From positions 1-16,175 of the forward strand of contig DAOMFI010000069.1 of the NCBI GenBank assembly GCA_035429725.1: 16,175 nucleotides of DNA, read 5' to 3'. The notes under the pieces were generated by a model. It saw only the letters and a program-made list of their open reading frames with translations. It did not search any database and had not been told where the DNA came from. This DNA comes from JALORV01 sp035429725. Lineage in GTDB: Bacteria; Pseudomonadota; Gammaproteobacteria; Burkholderiales; Burkholderiaceae_F. The position numbers were made by a program, and so were the translations under genes. Below are positions 1-7,377 of this stretch, piece by piece (within the stretch, counting starts at the first letter, position 1; each line of letters opens with the position of its first letter).

Positions 1-858
1 TCAGGTCATGGCGAGAGGCTGCTTGCGACGCGGCGCCGGAAACTGGCGATCGATCGCCTCGAGGTCCGCGGCGGTGAGCTGCAGCGTCGCGGCGTCGAGG
101 TTCTCGCGCATATGGTCCTCGCGCGCCGCCTTGGGTATGGCGATGACATCCGGATGGCGCAACACCCACGCCAGCGCGATCTGCGCCGCCGTCGCGCCGC
201 GCGCTTGCGCAATGCGTGCGATTCCGCGGTTCTCAGCGAGCGTTCCCTGGTCGATCGGACAGTAGGCCATCGTCGGGAGGCTGTGCGACTGCTGCCATGG
301 CAGCAGGTCGAACTCGATGCCACGCCGGCTCGCCGAGTAGTAGACCTGGTTCGCGGCACAGCGCGCGCCGGCGGGCACGCGCCACAGTTCCTCCAGGTCG
401 TCGACATCGAAGTTCGACACGCCCCAATGGGCGATGTGTCCGCGATCAAGCAGTGCTTCGAAGCCGCTGATGGTCGCGGCGAGCGGATGGCGGCCGCGCC
501 AGTGCAGCAGGTACAGGTCGATGCTATCGAGGCGCAGGCGGCGCCGGCTGCGGTCACAGGCCTGCGCGACACCGCTCGCACTGGCATGGTGCGGATAGAC
601 CTTGGAGACGACAAAGACCTCCTCGCGTCGCACGACGCCGGCGGCAATCGCCTCGGCCAGCGCCTGTCCCACGACCTCCTCGGCGCCACCCTCGCCGTAC
701 ATCTCGGCGGTATCGATCAAGCGGTAGCCCAGTTCGAGCGCGCGCCTGACCGCGGCGATCTCCGCGCCGCGCGCCGATGTGGACTCACCGAGCCGCCACG
801 TGCCGAGGCCGAGGGCGGGAACGTTTGTGATACGTCCGGGCAGGCGAACCGTGTTCAT
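1..858 (-). CDS. YeaE-type aldo/keto reductase
   Basis: NADPH-dependent cytosolic oxidoreductase of the aldo/keto reductase superfamily, expected to reduce small aldehydes or ketones. The protein is 285 residues, a normal length. The catalytic tetrad is visible as D49 and Y54 (in LIDTAEMYGEGGAEEVVG), K86 (VVSKVYP) and H119 (LYLLHW). Further family motifs are WGVSNF near residue 145 and IPKAA near 242, the latter in the cofactor-binding part. From memory, the sequence follows E. coli YeaE, a methylglyoxal reductase, along its whole length, including LIDTAEMY, SKVYP, NQV.Y and RGIE.DLLPW. The substrate cannot be read from sequence. The stop codon is the first three bases of the window. The start is an ATG without a clear Shine-Dalgarno sequence, 32 bases after the membrane-protein gene at 891-1388, so it may be co-transcribed with it. 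The family is certain; the YeaE subfamily is likely. Confidence 0.93.
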   Translation of the reverse strand: MNTVRLPGRITNVPALGLGTWRLGESTSARGAEIAAVRRALELGYRLIDTAEMYGEGGAEEVVGQALAEAIAAGVVRREEVFVVSKVYPHHASASGVAQACDRSRRRLRLDSIDLYLLHWRGRHPLAATISGFEALLDRGHIAHWGVSNFDVDDLEELWRVPAGARCAANQVYYSASRRGIEFDLLPWQQSHSLPTMAYCPIDQGTLAENRGIARIAQARGATAAQIALAWVLRHPDVIAIPKAAREDHMRENLDAATLQLTAADLEAIDRQFPAPRRKQPLAMT

Positions 859-890
859 CGTTCAGTGGCGGGAAGTTCTGGCTGCATCGC

Positions 891-1388
891 TCAGGCCGGC
901 GGCAGGCGCGGCACCGGCTTGCCGCGTTCGTCCTCGGCGATGCGCCGCAGGTACGCGGCGAACTCCGGATCCTCGCCCTTCAGCAGCTTGGGAAGCCGAT
1001 GGTAGAAGTCGTCGCGCCGCACCCACTCGCGCATGAAGTCTTCCCATGAGTTCCAGCGGCGGCGCTGCAGCGGCGTCATGTGCTCGCTGTACGCGGTCAG
1101 GTAAGCGCGTTCGAAGAGCGAAATCAGCATGTCGAACACGATCAGCATGCGCTCCTGCTGTTCGGCGCTCAGATCCTGGGTGGCGAATTCGCTGCGCAGG
1201 CGCAGGTCCGGGTTGTCGATGACGACCTTGAGGAAGTCGTTGTAGGCGTTCGACAGCAGTTGATAGACCTCGTCTTCCTCGGTCGACCGCTCCTTGCGCT
1301 GCTCGAATATGAACAGGAAGATCGCCAACGGCAGGCCGATGACCGTGACGACGTAGCTGGCCAGCTCCCAGGTCTGCGGATCAAACAC
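891..1388 (-). CDS. Small single-pass membrane protein, function unknown
   Basis: A 165-residue protein that I do not recognise. The chosen start is a GTG at 1386-1388, preceded six bases upstream by GGAG. The frame stays open further upstream, but that part only shadows the regulator gene on the same strand. An N-terminal hydrophobic helix (about residues 9-24, YVVTVIGLPLAIFLFIF) is followed by a charged segment (EQRKERSTEEDE). The rest is a soluble, probably all-helical domain rich in aromatic and charged residues (NAYNDFLKVVIDNPDLRL, RRRWNSWEDFMREWVRRDDFYHRL), most likely cytoplasmic. It lies 53 bases downstream of the Crp/Fnr regulator on the same strand and just before the reductase, so the three may form one transcript. 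The layout of one helix plus a helical cytoplasmic domain resembles DUF4760-like proteins, but I cannot confirm membership. Coding status is well supported by composition and ribosome binding site. Confidence 0.75.
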   Translation of the reverse strand: MFDPQTWELASYVVTVIGLPLAIFLFIFEQRKERSTEEDEVYQLLSNAYNDFLKVVIDNPDLRLRSEFATQDLSAEQQERMLIVFDMLISLFERAYLTAYSEHMTPLQRRRWNSWEDFMREWVRRDDFYHRLPKLLKGEDPEFAAYLRRIAEDERGKPVPRLPPA

Positions 1389-1441
1389 GTCGGTCTCCGT
1401 CTGGGTCGCAGTGCACGAGCCGAGCAGGGCGACGTCGCATG

Positions 1442-2131
1442 CTAGCCGCCGTAGCGCCGCAGTTCGGCGAGGTCGAGAATCCGCACCCGTCCGTAGGCGA
1501 CCTCGAGCAGTCCGGCCCGGGCCAGCGCCTGCAGGGCCTGGTTGACGCGCTGGCGCGAGACGCCGGACAGATAGCCGATCTCCTCCTGGGAGATCTCGAT
1601 CTCGGCCCGGTGACCGGGGTACAGGTGCGGGTTGAACAACTCGGACAGGCAGCGCGCCACGCGTGCGTCCGGTTCGAGGAGTCGCTCGTACTCGACCATC
1701 GCGATGAACTGGCCGAGCCGCTCGTTCAGCTGGGTCAGCAGGAAGCGGTTGAACGCGATGCTGGTGTTGATCAGGTGGTCGAAGGTCTGCTGCGGCATCC
1801 AGGCCATGCGCGTGTCGCGCAGGGCGACGACGTCGTACTTGCGCACCTCGTTCTTCAGCAGCGAGCCTTCGCCGAACCAGCCGCCCGGGCCGACGCCGGT
1901 GAACGTCGCCGTCTTGCCGGTCAGGGACACGACGTTGATCTTGACCAGGCCCTCGATGACGCCGGTCCAGGCGTCGACGAGTTCCCCTTTGCGCATGACG
2001 ACCGACCCGCCGCTGAAGCGGCGCTCCTCGACTTCGGCCAGGACGCGCTCGCGCTCCGGCGGCAGCAGGGCCTGCCACCAGGCGCCAGCGGCCAGCATGT
2101 CGGACAGTCGGAGTGGATCGGGTTCAGACAT
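1442..2131 (-). CDS. Crp/Fnr family transcriptional regulator
   Basis: A 229-residue DNA-binding regulator. Residues about 15-125 form a cyclic-nucleotide-binding-type beta-roll (GGSVVMRKGELVDAWTGVIEG, GPGGWFGEGSLL). A long dimer helix follows (about 125-160), then a winged helix-turn-helix at 178-210 (ISQEEIGYLSGVSRQRVNQA). The recognition helix reads SRQRVNQ where E. coli Crp has SRETVGR, so Arg193 is kept but the Glu and second Arg contacts are Gln. There is no N-terminal cysteine cluster, only Cys161, so an Fnr-type iron-sulfur sensor is excluded. The effector is unknown. The start is the ATG at 2129-2131, with GGAG six bases upstream; the open frame extends further upstream but without family sequence. 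It is divergent from the acyl-CoA ligase operon and is the obvious candidate to control it and itself through the shared 197-bp region. Confidence 0.93.
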   Translation of the reverse strand: MSEPDPLRLSDMLAAGAWWQALLPPERERVLAEVEERRFSGGSVVMRKGELVDAWTGVIEGLVKINVVSLTGKTATFTGVGPGGWFGEGSLLKNEVRKYDVVALRDTRMAWMPQQTFDHLINTSIAFNRFLLTQLNERLGQFIAMVEYERLLEPDARVARCLSELFNPHLYPGHRAEIEISQEEIGYLSGVSRQRVNQALQALARAGLLEVAYGRVRILDLAELRRYGG

Positions 2132-2168
2132 CGGCAGCTCCGGCGATGGGTGCCATTGTGGCCGAAGA

Positions 2169-2186
2169 CTGTCGTCCGGATGACAG
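2169..2186. promoter_or_regulatory. Near-perfect 18-bp palindrome, candidate Crp/Fnr operator
   Basis: CTGTCGTCCGGATGACAG equals its own reverse complement except for one base pair. Read as half-sites it is TGTCG, six bases, TGACA, the 5-6-5 spacing of CRP-type operators. It lies 37 bases upstream of the regulator start codon and 142 bases upstream of the acyl-CoA ligase start, between the two divergent genes. Binding by the adjacent regulator is an inference. Confidence 0.45.
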
Positions 2187-2241
2187 CGGGCGTCCGGGTT
2201 GCGTCCTACTGTTCGTCCGCGGCCGGGCGAGACGGAGGAAG

Positions 2242-2272
2242 TTGCAACGGGCCGCGGCGAGTGGGTTAAGCT
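2242..2272 (+). promoter_or_regulatory. Possible sigma70-type promoter of the acyl-CoA ligase operon
   Basis: TTGCAA at 2242-2247 and TAAGCT at 2267-2272 resemble -35 and -10 boxes separated by 19 bases, slightly longer than the optimum of 17. The AT-rich patch stands out in a GC-rich intergenic region and would put the transcript start about 50 bases before the GTG start of the ligase. The match is modest. Confidence 0.3.
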
Positions 2273-2328
2273 AATTCGCCACGTGTCCGTCCGAGGCACG
2301 GCTGACAAGACTCAGGAGACTGCGCATC

Positions 2329-4278
2329 GTGGCGGACACCGTCACTGCCGACACCTTTCCTCGCCTGCTGCAGTTGCATGCCCAGCGGCGGCCGGGAGCG
2401 ACGGCAATACGCGAAAAAGACCTCGGCATCTGGCAGGGTTGGAGCTGGATGCAGGTGCTGGCCGAGGTGCGCCAGATTGCAGCCGGCCTGCACCAGGCTG
2501 GCTTCACCCGTGGCGAGCACCTGGCCATCATCGGCGAGAACCGTCCCCGCCTCTATTTCACGATGATTGCCGTGCAATGCCTCGGCGGTGTTCCGGTGCC
2601 GATGTACCAGGACGCGGTTGCGGCCGAAATGGCCTTCGTCTTTGACAACGCGGAAATCAAGTTTGCCGTCGTCGAGGACCAGGAGCAGGTCGACAAGCTG
2701 CTCGAGATCCGCGAGACGGTCCCGCATCTGAAGCGGATCATCTACGAAGACCCGCGCGGGCTGCGCAATTACGACCAGCCCGGCCTGGCGTCGTATGAAC
2801 AGATCCGGGCGCTCGGCGAGCAATTCCTGAGGGAGCATCCGACGCTGGTCGAGGACGAGATTGCGAAGGGCAGCGCCAGCGACGTTGCGGCAATGTTCTA
2901 CACCTCGGGCACGACCGCCAACCCCAAAGGCGTGGTGCTCGGCTACAGCAACCTGCTCGCCGCAGGTCGTGCCGGCGCCGACATGGAAAGGCTGACCGAC
3001 CGCGAAGAGGTACTGGCGTACCTGCCGATGGCGTGGGTCGGGCAGAACATCTTTTCGTACACGCAGTGGCTGGTCTGTGGTTTCACCGTCAATTGCCCGG
3101 AGTCGGCCTCCACGGTGCAGGCGGACATGCGCGAGATCGGCCCAACCTACTACTTCGCGCCGCCGCGCGTGCTGGAAGCGCTGCTGACGCAGGTAATGAT
3201 CCGCATGGAGGACGCCTCCGCGATCAAGCGCCGGATGTTCCACTACTTCATGGGCGTGGCGCGGCGCGTGGGCGGGCGGCTCCTCGACAAGCAAGCGGTG
3301 GGGCTCGCCGACCGTCTGCTTTACGGACTGGGGGACTGGTTCGTGTATGCGCCGCTGCGCAATGCGCTCGGCATGAGCCGGATCCGGGTGGCCTACACGG
3401 CCGGCGAGGCCATCGGTCCGGACCTCTTCACCTTCTACCGCTCGCTCGGGATCAACCTCAAGCAGCTCTACGGCTCAACGGAAACGTCGGTGTTCGTCTG
3501 CGTGCAGCCCGACGGCGGCGTGAAGCCTGATACCGTGGGGCCGCCGGTTTCAGGCGTTGAGATCCGCCTGACCGACGCTGGCGAGATCCTGATCCGTTCG
3601 CCGGGCCTGTTCCGCGAGTACTACAAGTCACCGGAGGCGACGCGCGAAGCGAAGGACGTCGAAGGCTGGTTCCATACCGGCGATGCAGGGTACTTCGACG
3701 CCGAGGGGCACCTCAAGATCATCGACCGGGCCAAGGATGTCGGCAAGCTCGCCGACGGCACGCTCTTCGCGCCCAAGTACATCGAGAACAAGCTGAAGTT
3801 CTTCCCGACGATCAAGGAAGCGGTAGCCTTTGGCGACGGGCGCGACATGGTCTGCGCCTTCGTCAACATCGACATGGAAGCCGTTGGCAACTGGGCCGAG
3901 CGGCGCAACCTTCCCTACTCCGGTTACACCGACCTGGCGTGCAAGCCGGAAGTGCTCGAGTTGATCCGGGAATCGGTCGAAAAGGTCAATGCGGACCTGG
4001 CCAACGACCCCAAGCTGGCCAACGCCCAGATCAGGCGGTTCATCGTCCTGCACAAGGAACTCGATGCCGACGACGAGGAACTGACCCGCACGCGCAAGGT
4101 GCGGCGCCGGTTCATCCAGGACAAGTACAACGCGCTGGTCGATGCGATGTACTCGGGCCGGGAGGAGCAGTACATCGACACGATGGTCAAGTTCGAGGAC
4201 GGCCGCACCGGCCGGATCGCGGCCACGCTCAAGGTGCGTGACGCCAAGACCTTCGCACCAATGCAGAAGGCGGCCTGA
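2329..4278 (+). CDS. Long-chain-type acyl-CoA synthetase (AMP-forming ligase)
   Basis: ANL-superfamily enzyme that activates a carboxylic acid with ATP and CoA to an acyl-CoA through an acyl-adenylate. The 649 residues match the usual FadD/ACSL size. The core motifs are intact: phosphate loop YTSGTTANPKG at 191-201, LYGSTET at 380-386, GWFHTGD at 446-452 and IDRAKD at 465-470. A basic C-terminal segment (TRTRKVRRRFI) should carry the catalytic lysine of the mobile domain. There is no signal peptide, so it is cytosolic or membrane-peripheral. The start is a GTG with CAGGAG about ten bases upstream. The gene opens the operon, and the next gene begins four bases after its stop. In related operons this ligase keeps company with a LivFGHM-type importer, suggesting that it activates the imported substrate. 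Whether that is a fatty, branched or aromatic acid cannot be told from the sequence. Confidence 0.93.
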   Translation: MADTVTADTFPRLLQLHAQRRPGATAIREKDLGIWQGWSWMQVLAEVRQIAAGLHQAGFTRGEHLAIIGENRPRLYFTMIAVQCLGGVPVPMYQDAVAAEMAFVFDNAEIKFAVVEDQEQVDKLLEIRETVPHLKRIIYEDPRGLRNYDQPGLASYEQIRALGEQFLREHPTLVEDEIAKGSASDVAAMFYTSGTTANPKGVVLGYSNLLAAGRAGADMERLTDREEVLAYLPMAWVGQNIFSYTQWLVCGFTVNCPESASTVQADMREIGPTYYFAPPRVLEALLTQVMIRMEDASAIKRRMFHYFMGVARRVGGRLLDKQAVGLADRLLYGLGDWFVYAPLRNALGMSRIRVAYTAGEAIGPDLFTFYRSLGINLKQLYGSTETSVFVCVQPDGGVKPDTVGPPVSGVEIRLTDAGEILIRSPGLFREYYKSPEATREAKDVEGWFHTGDAGYFDAEGHLKIIDRAKDVGKLADGTLFAPKYIENKLKFFPTIKEAVAFGDGRDMVCAFVNIDMEAVGNWAERRNLPYSGYTDLACKPEVLELIRESVEKVNADLANDPKLANAQIRRFIVLHKELDADDEELTRTRKVRRRFIQDKYNALVDAMYSGREEQYIDTMVKFEDGRTGRIAATLKVRDAKTFAPMQKAA

Positions 4279-4282
4279 CCCG

Positions 4283-4543
4283 ATGAACCCGCGCATCTGG
4301 GCCGCTGTCGCCTGTCTCATCGTCGGTGTGCCGGTTGCTGCGTGGGGGCTGGCCAACGGTTCCCTGCTGCTTGGGTTGCTCGGCCTTGCCCTCGTTCTGG
4401 TGTTCGTCTTCCTCGTGGTCGAAGCGATGAACGAGGCGTCGAAGCCGAAGCACGAGATACCCAAGTCACCGAACGCGGCGTGGAGCATGAAGGATGTGCC
4501 GGCGGAAGCGCCGTCCGATCAGCGTCGCGGAGGTTCGCTGTGA
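4283..4543 (+). CDS. Small two-helix membrane protein, function unknown
   Basis: An 86-residue protein with two predicted transmembrane helices, at about residues 5-24 (WAAVACLIVGVPVAAWGL) and 27-47 (SLLLGLLGLALVLVFVFLVV). A short polar tail rich in Lys, Pro and Ser follows (from about residue 48). The ATG lies four bases after the stop of the acyl-CoA ligase. Its own stop overlaps the GTG start of livG (GTGA), so it is tightly built into the operon and probably translationally coupled. I do not recognise a family. Its position between the ligase and the first transporter ATPase makes a role in docking the ligase at the membrane or in transporter assembly conceivable, but that is speculation. 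The coding call rests on the tight spacing, the clear membrane topology and the absence of any better frame here. Confidence 0.75.
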   Translation: MNPRIWAAVACLIVGVPVAAWGLANGSLLLGLLGLALVLVFVFLVVEAMNEASKPKHEIPKSPNAAWSMKDVPAEAPSDQRRGGSL

Positions 4544-5325
4544 CCCGCCGCAGCCTTGGGGACGTGCTGCTGCAGATCGATGACGTCTGGCTGTCGTTCG
4601 GCGGTGTCAAGGCGATCCAGGGCGTCTCGTTCGATGTGCGCGAGCACGAGATCCGGGCCATCATCGGCCCCAATGGCGCCGGCAAGAGTTCGATGCTGAA
4701 CGTGATCAACGGCGTCTACCACCCGCAGCAGGGCCGCATCACGTTCCGCGGCAAGGTGCGCACGTCGATGGACCCGCACGATGCCGCCGCGCAGGGCTTC
4801 GGCCGCACGTTTCAGAGTCTTGCGCTGTTCAAGGGCATGAGCGTGCTCGACAACATCATGACGGGCCGCAACCTGCGCATGCGCACCGGCATCCTGGCGC
4901 AGGCCGTTCATGTCGGTTTCGCCCGCCGCGAGGAGCTGCGCCACCGCGAGTTCGTCGAGCACATCATCGACTTCCTCGAGATCCAGGCCTACCGCAAGAC
5001 CCCGGTCGGGCGCCTGCCTTACGGCCTGCAGAAGCGGGTCGATCTGGCGCGCGCGCTGGCCATGGAACCGAAGATCCTGCTGCTCGACGAGCCGATGGCC
5101 GGCATGAATCTCGAGGAAAAGCAGGACATGTCGCGGTTCGTGCTGGACGTCAACGAGGAGTTCGGCACGACCATCGTCCTCATTGAGCACGACATGGGTG
5201 TCGTCATGGACATCTCCGACCGCGTCGTCGTGCTCGACTACGGCCGGAAGATTGGCGACGGGACGCCGGACGAAGTCCGGAGCAACGAGCAGGTCATCGC
5301 CGCCTATCTCGGCGTGGCGCACTGA
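4540..5325 (+). CDS. livG: LivG-type ABC transporter ATP-binding protein
   Basis: One of two ATPases powering a HAAT-family importer at the inner face of the cytoplasmic membrane. The protein is 261 residues. Walker A is GPNGAGKS at 43-50, the Q-loop Gln is Q92 (RTFQSLALF), the signature is LPYGLQKR at 159-166, Walker B is ILLLDEP at 179-185 and the switch His is H217 (LIEHDM). The signature replaces LSGGQ with LPYGL, a kind of variation known in LivG proteins, so it is not a sign of decay. The GTG start at 4540 has GGAGG six bases upstream and overlaps the stop of the preceding small membrane-protein gene; the frame is open further upstream but only across that gene. The stop is followed by six bases and then the first assembly gap. 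Confidence 0.95.
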   Translation: MTRRSLGDVLLQIDDVWLSFGGVKAIQGVSFDVREHEIRAIIGPNGAGKSSMLNVINGVYHPQQGRITFRGKVRTSMDPHDAAAQGFGRTFQSLALFKGMSVLDNIMTGRNLRMRTGILAQAVHVGFARREELRHREFVEHIIDFLEIQAYRKTPVGRLPYGLQKRVDLARALAMEPKILLLDEPMAGMNLEEKQDMSRFVLDVNEEFGTTIVLIEHDMGVVMDISDRVVVLDYGRKIGDGTPDEVRSNEQVIAAYLGVAH

Positions 5326-5331
5326 GGCGGA

Positions 5332-5431
5332 NNNNNNNNNNNNNNNNNNNNNNNNNNNNNNNNNNNNNNNNNNNNNNNNNNNNNNNNNNNNNNNNNNNNN
5401 NNNNNNNNNNNNNNNNNNNNNNNNNNNNNNN
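5332..5431. other. Assembly gap (100 N) removing the start of livH
   Basis: Exactly 100 unknown bases, the usual placeholder for a gap of unknown size. The flanking sequences share no overlap. By recalled alignment with E. coli LivH, about 50 N-terminal residues of the permease are missing, so the real gap is probably nearer 150 bases. Confidence 0.97.
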
Positions 5432-6229
5432 GCGATGGTGCTGTTCGCGGCGCTGGCGGTCGCCCGGATCGCCGAGGTCGTGCCGCTGCCGGTCGCCTTC
5501 GTCGCCTCGATCGGCATCATGGCGGTGCTGGCGTGGCTGATCGAGCGGCTGGTGCTGCGTCATCTCGTCAACCAGGACGCGGTCGTGCTGCTGATGGCCA
5601 CGCTGGGCATCACCTATTTCCTGGACGGCTTCGGGCAAACGATCTGGGGCAGCGACATCTACAAGATCGACACCGGTCTGCCCAAGACGCCCGTAATGGT
5701 CGCCGAATCGATCTTCGACGGCGGGATCCTGATCAATACCGAGGACCTCGTGGCGGCGGCGATCGCGGCGCTGCTGGTGCTTGCGCTGGCGCTGTTCTTC
5801 CAGAAGACGCCGACCGGCCGCGCACTGCGCGCGGTGGCCGACGATCACCAGGCAGCGCAGTCGATCGGCATTCCGCTGAACCGGATCTGGGTCATCGTGT
5901 GGACCGTCGCGGGCTTCGTGGCGCTGGTGGCGGGGGTGATCTGGGGTTCCAAGCTCGGCGTGCAGTTCTCGCTGTCGCTGATCGCCCTGAAGGCGCTGCC
6001 GGTGGTCATACTCGGCGGGTTCACCTCGGTGCCTGGGGCCATCATCGGCGGACTGATCATCGGCGTCGGCGAGAAGTTCGCCGAAGTGTTCCTCGGTCCG
6101 ATCCTGGTCAAGCAGTTCGACCTGGCTGGCGGCGGTATCGAGAACTGGTTCGCCTACGTGCTGGCTTTGCTGTTCCTGCTGGTCCGGCCGGAAGGCCTGT
6201 TCGGTGAGAAGCACATCGACCGCGTGTAA
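5432..6229 (+). CDS. livH: LivH-type ABC transporter permease (5' end in assembly gap)
   Basis: Integral membrane subunit of the HAAT-family importer. The 265 residues present begin inside what should be an early transmembrane helix (AMVLFAALAVARIAEVV). They continue through the family landmarks IERLVLRHL, LMATLGITYFLDG and TPTGRALRAVADD, the last being a cytoplasmic loop that contacts the ATPase. IVLGGFTSVPGAIIGGLIIG-like sequence (residues near 195-215 of the fragment) and the ending LLVRPEGLFGEKHIDRV complete the pattern. The remaining part has about seven hydrophobic segments. The N-terminal portion, including the usual INFAHGE-like stretch, lies in the gap before it, so the start cannot be placed; it probably lies shortly after the livG stop. 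The reading frame downstream of the gap is unbroken, so this is incomplete sequence and not a pseudogene. livM follows after 22 bases. Confidence 0.93.
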   Translation, partial: AMVLFAALAVARIAEVVPLPVAFVASIGIMAVLAWLIERLVLRHLVNQDAVVLLMATLGITYFLDGFGQTIWGSDIYKIDTGLPKTPVMVAESIFDGGILINTEDLVAAAIAALLVLALALFFQKTPTGRALRAVADDHQAAQSIGIPLNRIWVIVWTVAGFVALVAGVIWGSKLGVQFSLSLIALKALPVVILGGFTSVPGAIIGGLIIGVGEKFAEVFLGPILVKQFDLAGGGIENWFAYVLALLFLLVRPEGLFGEKHIDRV

Positions 6230-6251
6230 CGCCTGACGAGACCAGCCCGCC

Positions 6252-7316
6252 ATGCTCTACCGCGAAAACGGCCAGTTCAAGGTCTCCTACAGCGAGGACC
6301 AGCAGATCCTGCCGATCGTGCAGGACCGCTGGTTCATGCTGGCGCTGCTCGCGTTTGCTTTTCTCGTTATGCCGGCGATCGGAACCGACTACCTGTTCCT
6401 CTCGCTGGTGATCCCGTTCCTGATCCTCGCGATCGCTGCGATCGGCCTGAACATCCTGGTGGGCTATTGCGGCCAGATCTCGCTGGGCACTGCGGCCTTC
6501 ATGGCGGTCGGGGCCTACGCCGCCTACAACTTCGTCATCCGCGTCCCGTCGCTCAACTTCCTGGTCGTGCTGATCCTCTCCGGCGGCATTGCGGCACTGG
6601 TCGGCATTCTTTTCGGCATCCCCAGCCTGCGCATCAAGGGCCTGTATCTGGCGGTGGCGACGCTGGCGGCCCAGTTCTTCATTGACTGGATGTTCGCGCG
6701 GGTGAAGTGGTTCACGAACTACTCGTCCTCGGGATCGGTTTCGACGCCGACGATCGAGATTTTCGGGTGGTCGGTGGAATCGCCGGTGCACAAGTATCTC
6801 TTCGTCCTGACGGTGGCGGTCGTGATGACACTGGCGGCCAAGAACCTCGTCCGCGGACACATCGGGCGCAGCTGGATGGCGATCCGTGACATGGACGTGG
6901 CGGCCGAGGTGATCGGTATTCGGCCGCTTTACGCGAAGCTGTCGGCCTTCGCGGTCAGCTCGTTCTATGCCGGAGTCGCGGGTGCCCTGTGGGGGTTCAT
7001 CCGGCTTGGCGCCTGGGAGCCGCTGGCGTTCAATGTGAATCTTTCTTTGAACCTGCTGTTCATGATCATCATCGGCGGCATGGGTTCGCTGCTAGGCTCG
7101 TACTTCGGTGCTGCCTTCATCGTCATCCTGCCGATCCTGCTGAACCAGGTTCCCGGCGCCATCGGCATCGAGATCTCGACCGCGTTTGCATCGCACCTGG
7201 AGGCGATGATCTTTGGCAGCCTGATCGTTTTCTTCCTGATCGTCGAGCCGCACGGTCTCGCGCGGCTCTGGGCGATCGGCAAGGAGAAGTTGAGACTATG
7301 GCCGTTCCCGCACTGA
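6252..7316 (+). CDS. livM: LivM-type ABC transporter permease
   Basis: Second membrane subunit of the importer, pairing with LivH to form the translocation path. The protein is 354 residues with eight to ten hydrophobic segments. Family landmarks are LNILVGYCGQISLGTAAFMA (near residue 70), IPSLRIKGLYLAVATLA (near 125), the ATPase-contacting loop GRSWMAIRDMDVAAEVIGI (near 208), the helix SSFYAGVAGALWG and MIIIGGMGSLLGSYFGAAF. It ends with VEPHGLARLW. The first 27 residues (MLYRENGQFKVSYSEDQQ and onward) form a soluble cytoplasmic extension longer than in E. coli LivM; I recall similar extensions in proteins of this operon type. The ATG has only a weak ribosome binding site. It follows livH by 22 bases and precedes the binding-protein gene. 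Confidence 0.95.
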   Translation: MLYRENGQFKVSYSEDQQILPIVQDRWFMLALLAFAFLVMPAIGTDYLFLSLVIPFLILAIAAIGLNILVGYCGQISLGTAAFMAVGAYAAYNFVIRVPSLNFLVVLILSGGIAALVGILFGIPSLRIKGLYLAVATLAAQFFIDWMFARVKWFTNYSSSGSVSTPTIEIFGWSVESPVHKYLFVLTVAVVMTLAAKNLVRGHIGRSWMAIRDMDVAAEVIGIRPLYAKLSAFAVSSFYAGVAGALWGFIRLGAWEPLAFNVNLSLNLLFMIIIGGMGSLLGSYFGAAFIVILPILLNQVPGAIGIEISTAFASHLEAMIFGSLIVFFLIVEPHGLARLWAIGKEKLRLWPFPH

Positions 7317-7362
7317 GGTCCACGGAGAAGCGGCGCACCAAGAAAATGCTGGACCCTTTTTT
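7317..7362 (+). terminator. Weak hairpin followed by six T between livM and the binding-protein gene
   Basis: GGTCCA at 7317-7322 pairs perfectly with TGGACC at 7350-7355 and is followed by C and TTTTTT at 7357-7362. A 6-bp stem with a 27-base loop is weak for an intrinsic terminator. It could pause or partly terminate transcription inside the operon, or be chance. Confidence 0.25.
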
Positions 7363-7377
7363 CGCATGGAGACAATG

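Noticed and set aside
1389..2078. An upstream extension of the 891-1388 gene, open to 2078, that would give a 395-residue protein
   Set aside because: The extra part is Arg/Ala/Gly/Pro-rich, out-of-frame shadow of the regulator gene on the same strand. The GTG at 1388 has a good ribosome binding site and begins a sensible membrane protein.
2282..2300. Second palindrome near the ligase start (CGTG...CACG around 2282-2300)
   Set aside because: Only the outer four base pairs plus scattered inner ones match; such imperfect repeats are frequent in GC-rich DNA.
2266..3294. Long minus-strand open frame opposite the acyl-CoA ligase
   Set aside because: Its composition is typical of antisense of a GC-rich gene (His/Arg/Asp/Val-rich, no domain), and the plus-strand frame has every ligase motif.
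3628..4488. Minus-strand open frame of 286 residues over the end of the ligase and the small membrane protein
   Set aside because: No recognisable domain, antisense composition, and overlap with two better supported genes.
6108..6860. Minus-strand open frame opposite livH and livM
   Set aside because: Asp/Arg/His/Gln-rich sequence typical of the complement of membrane-protein codons.
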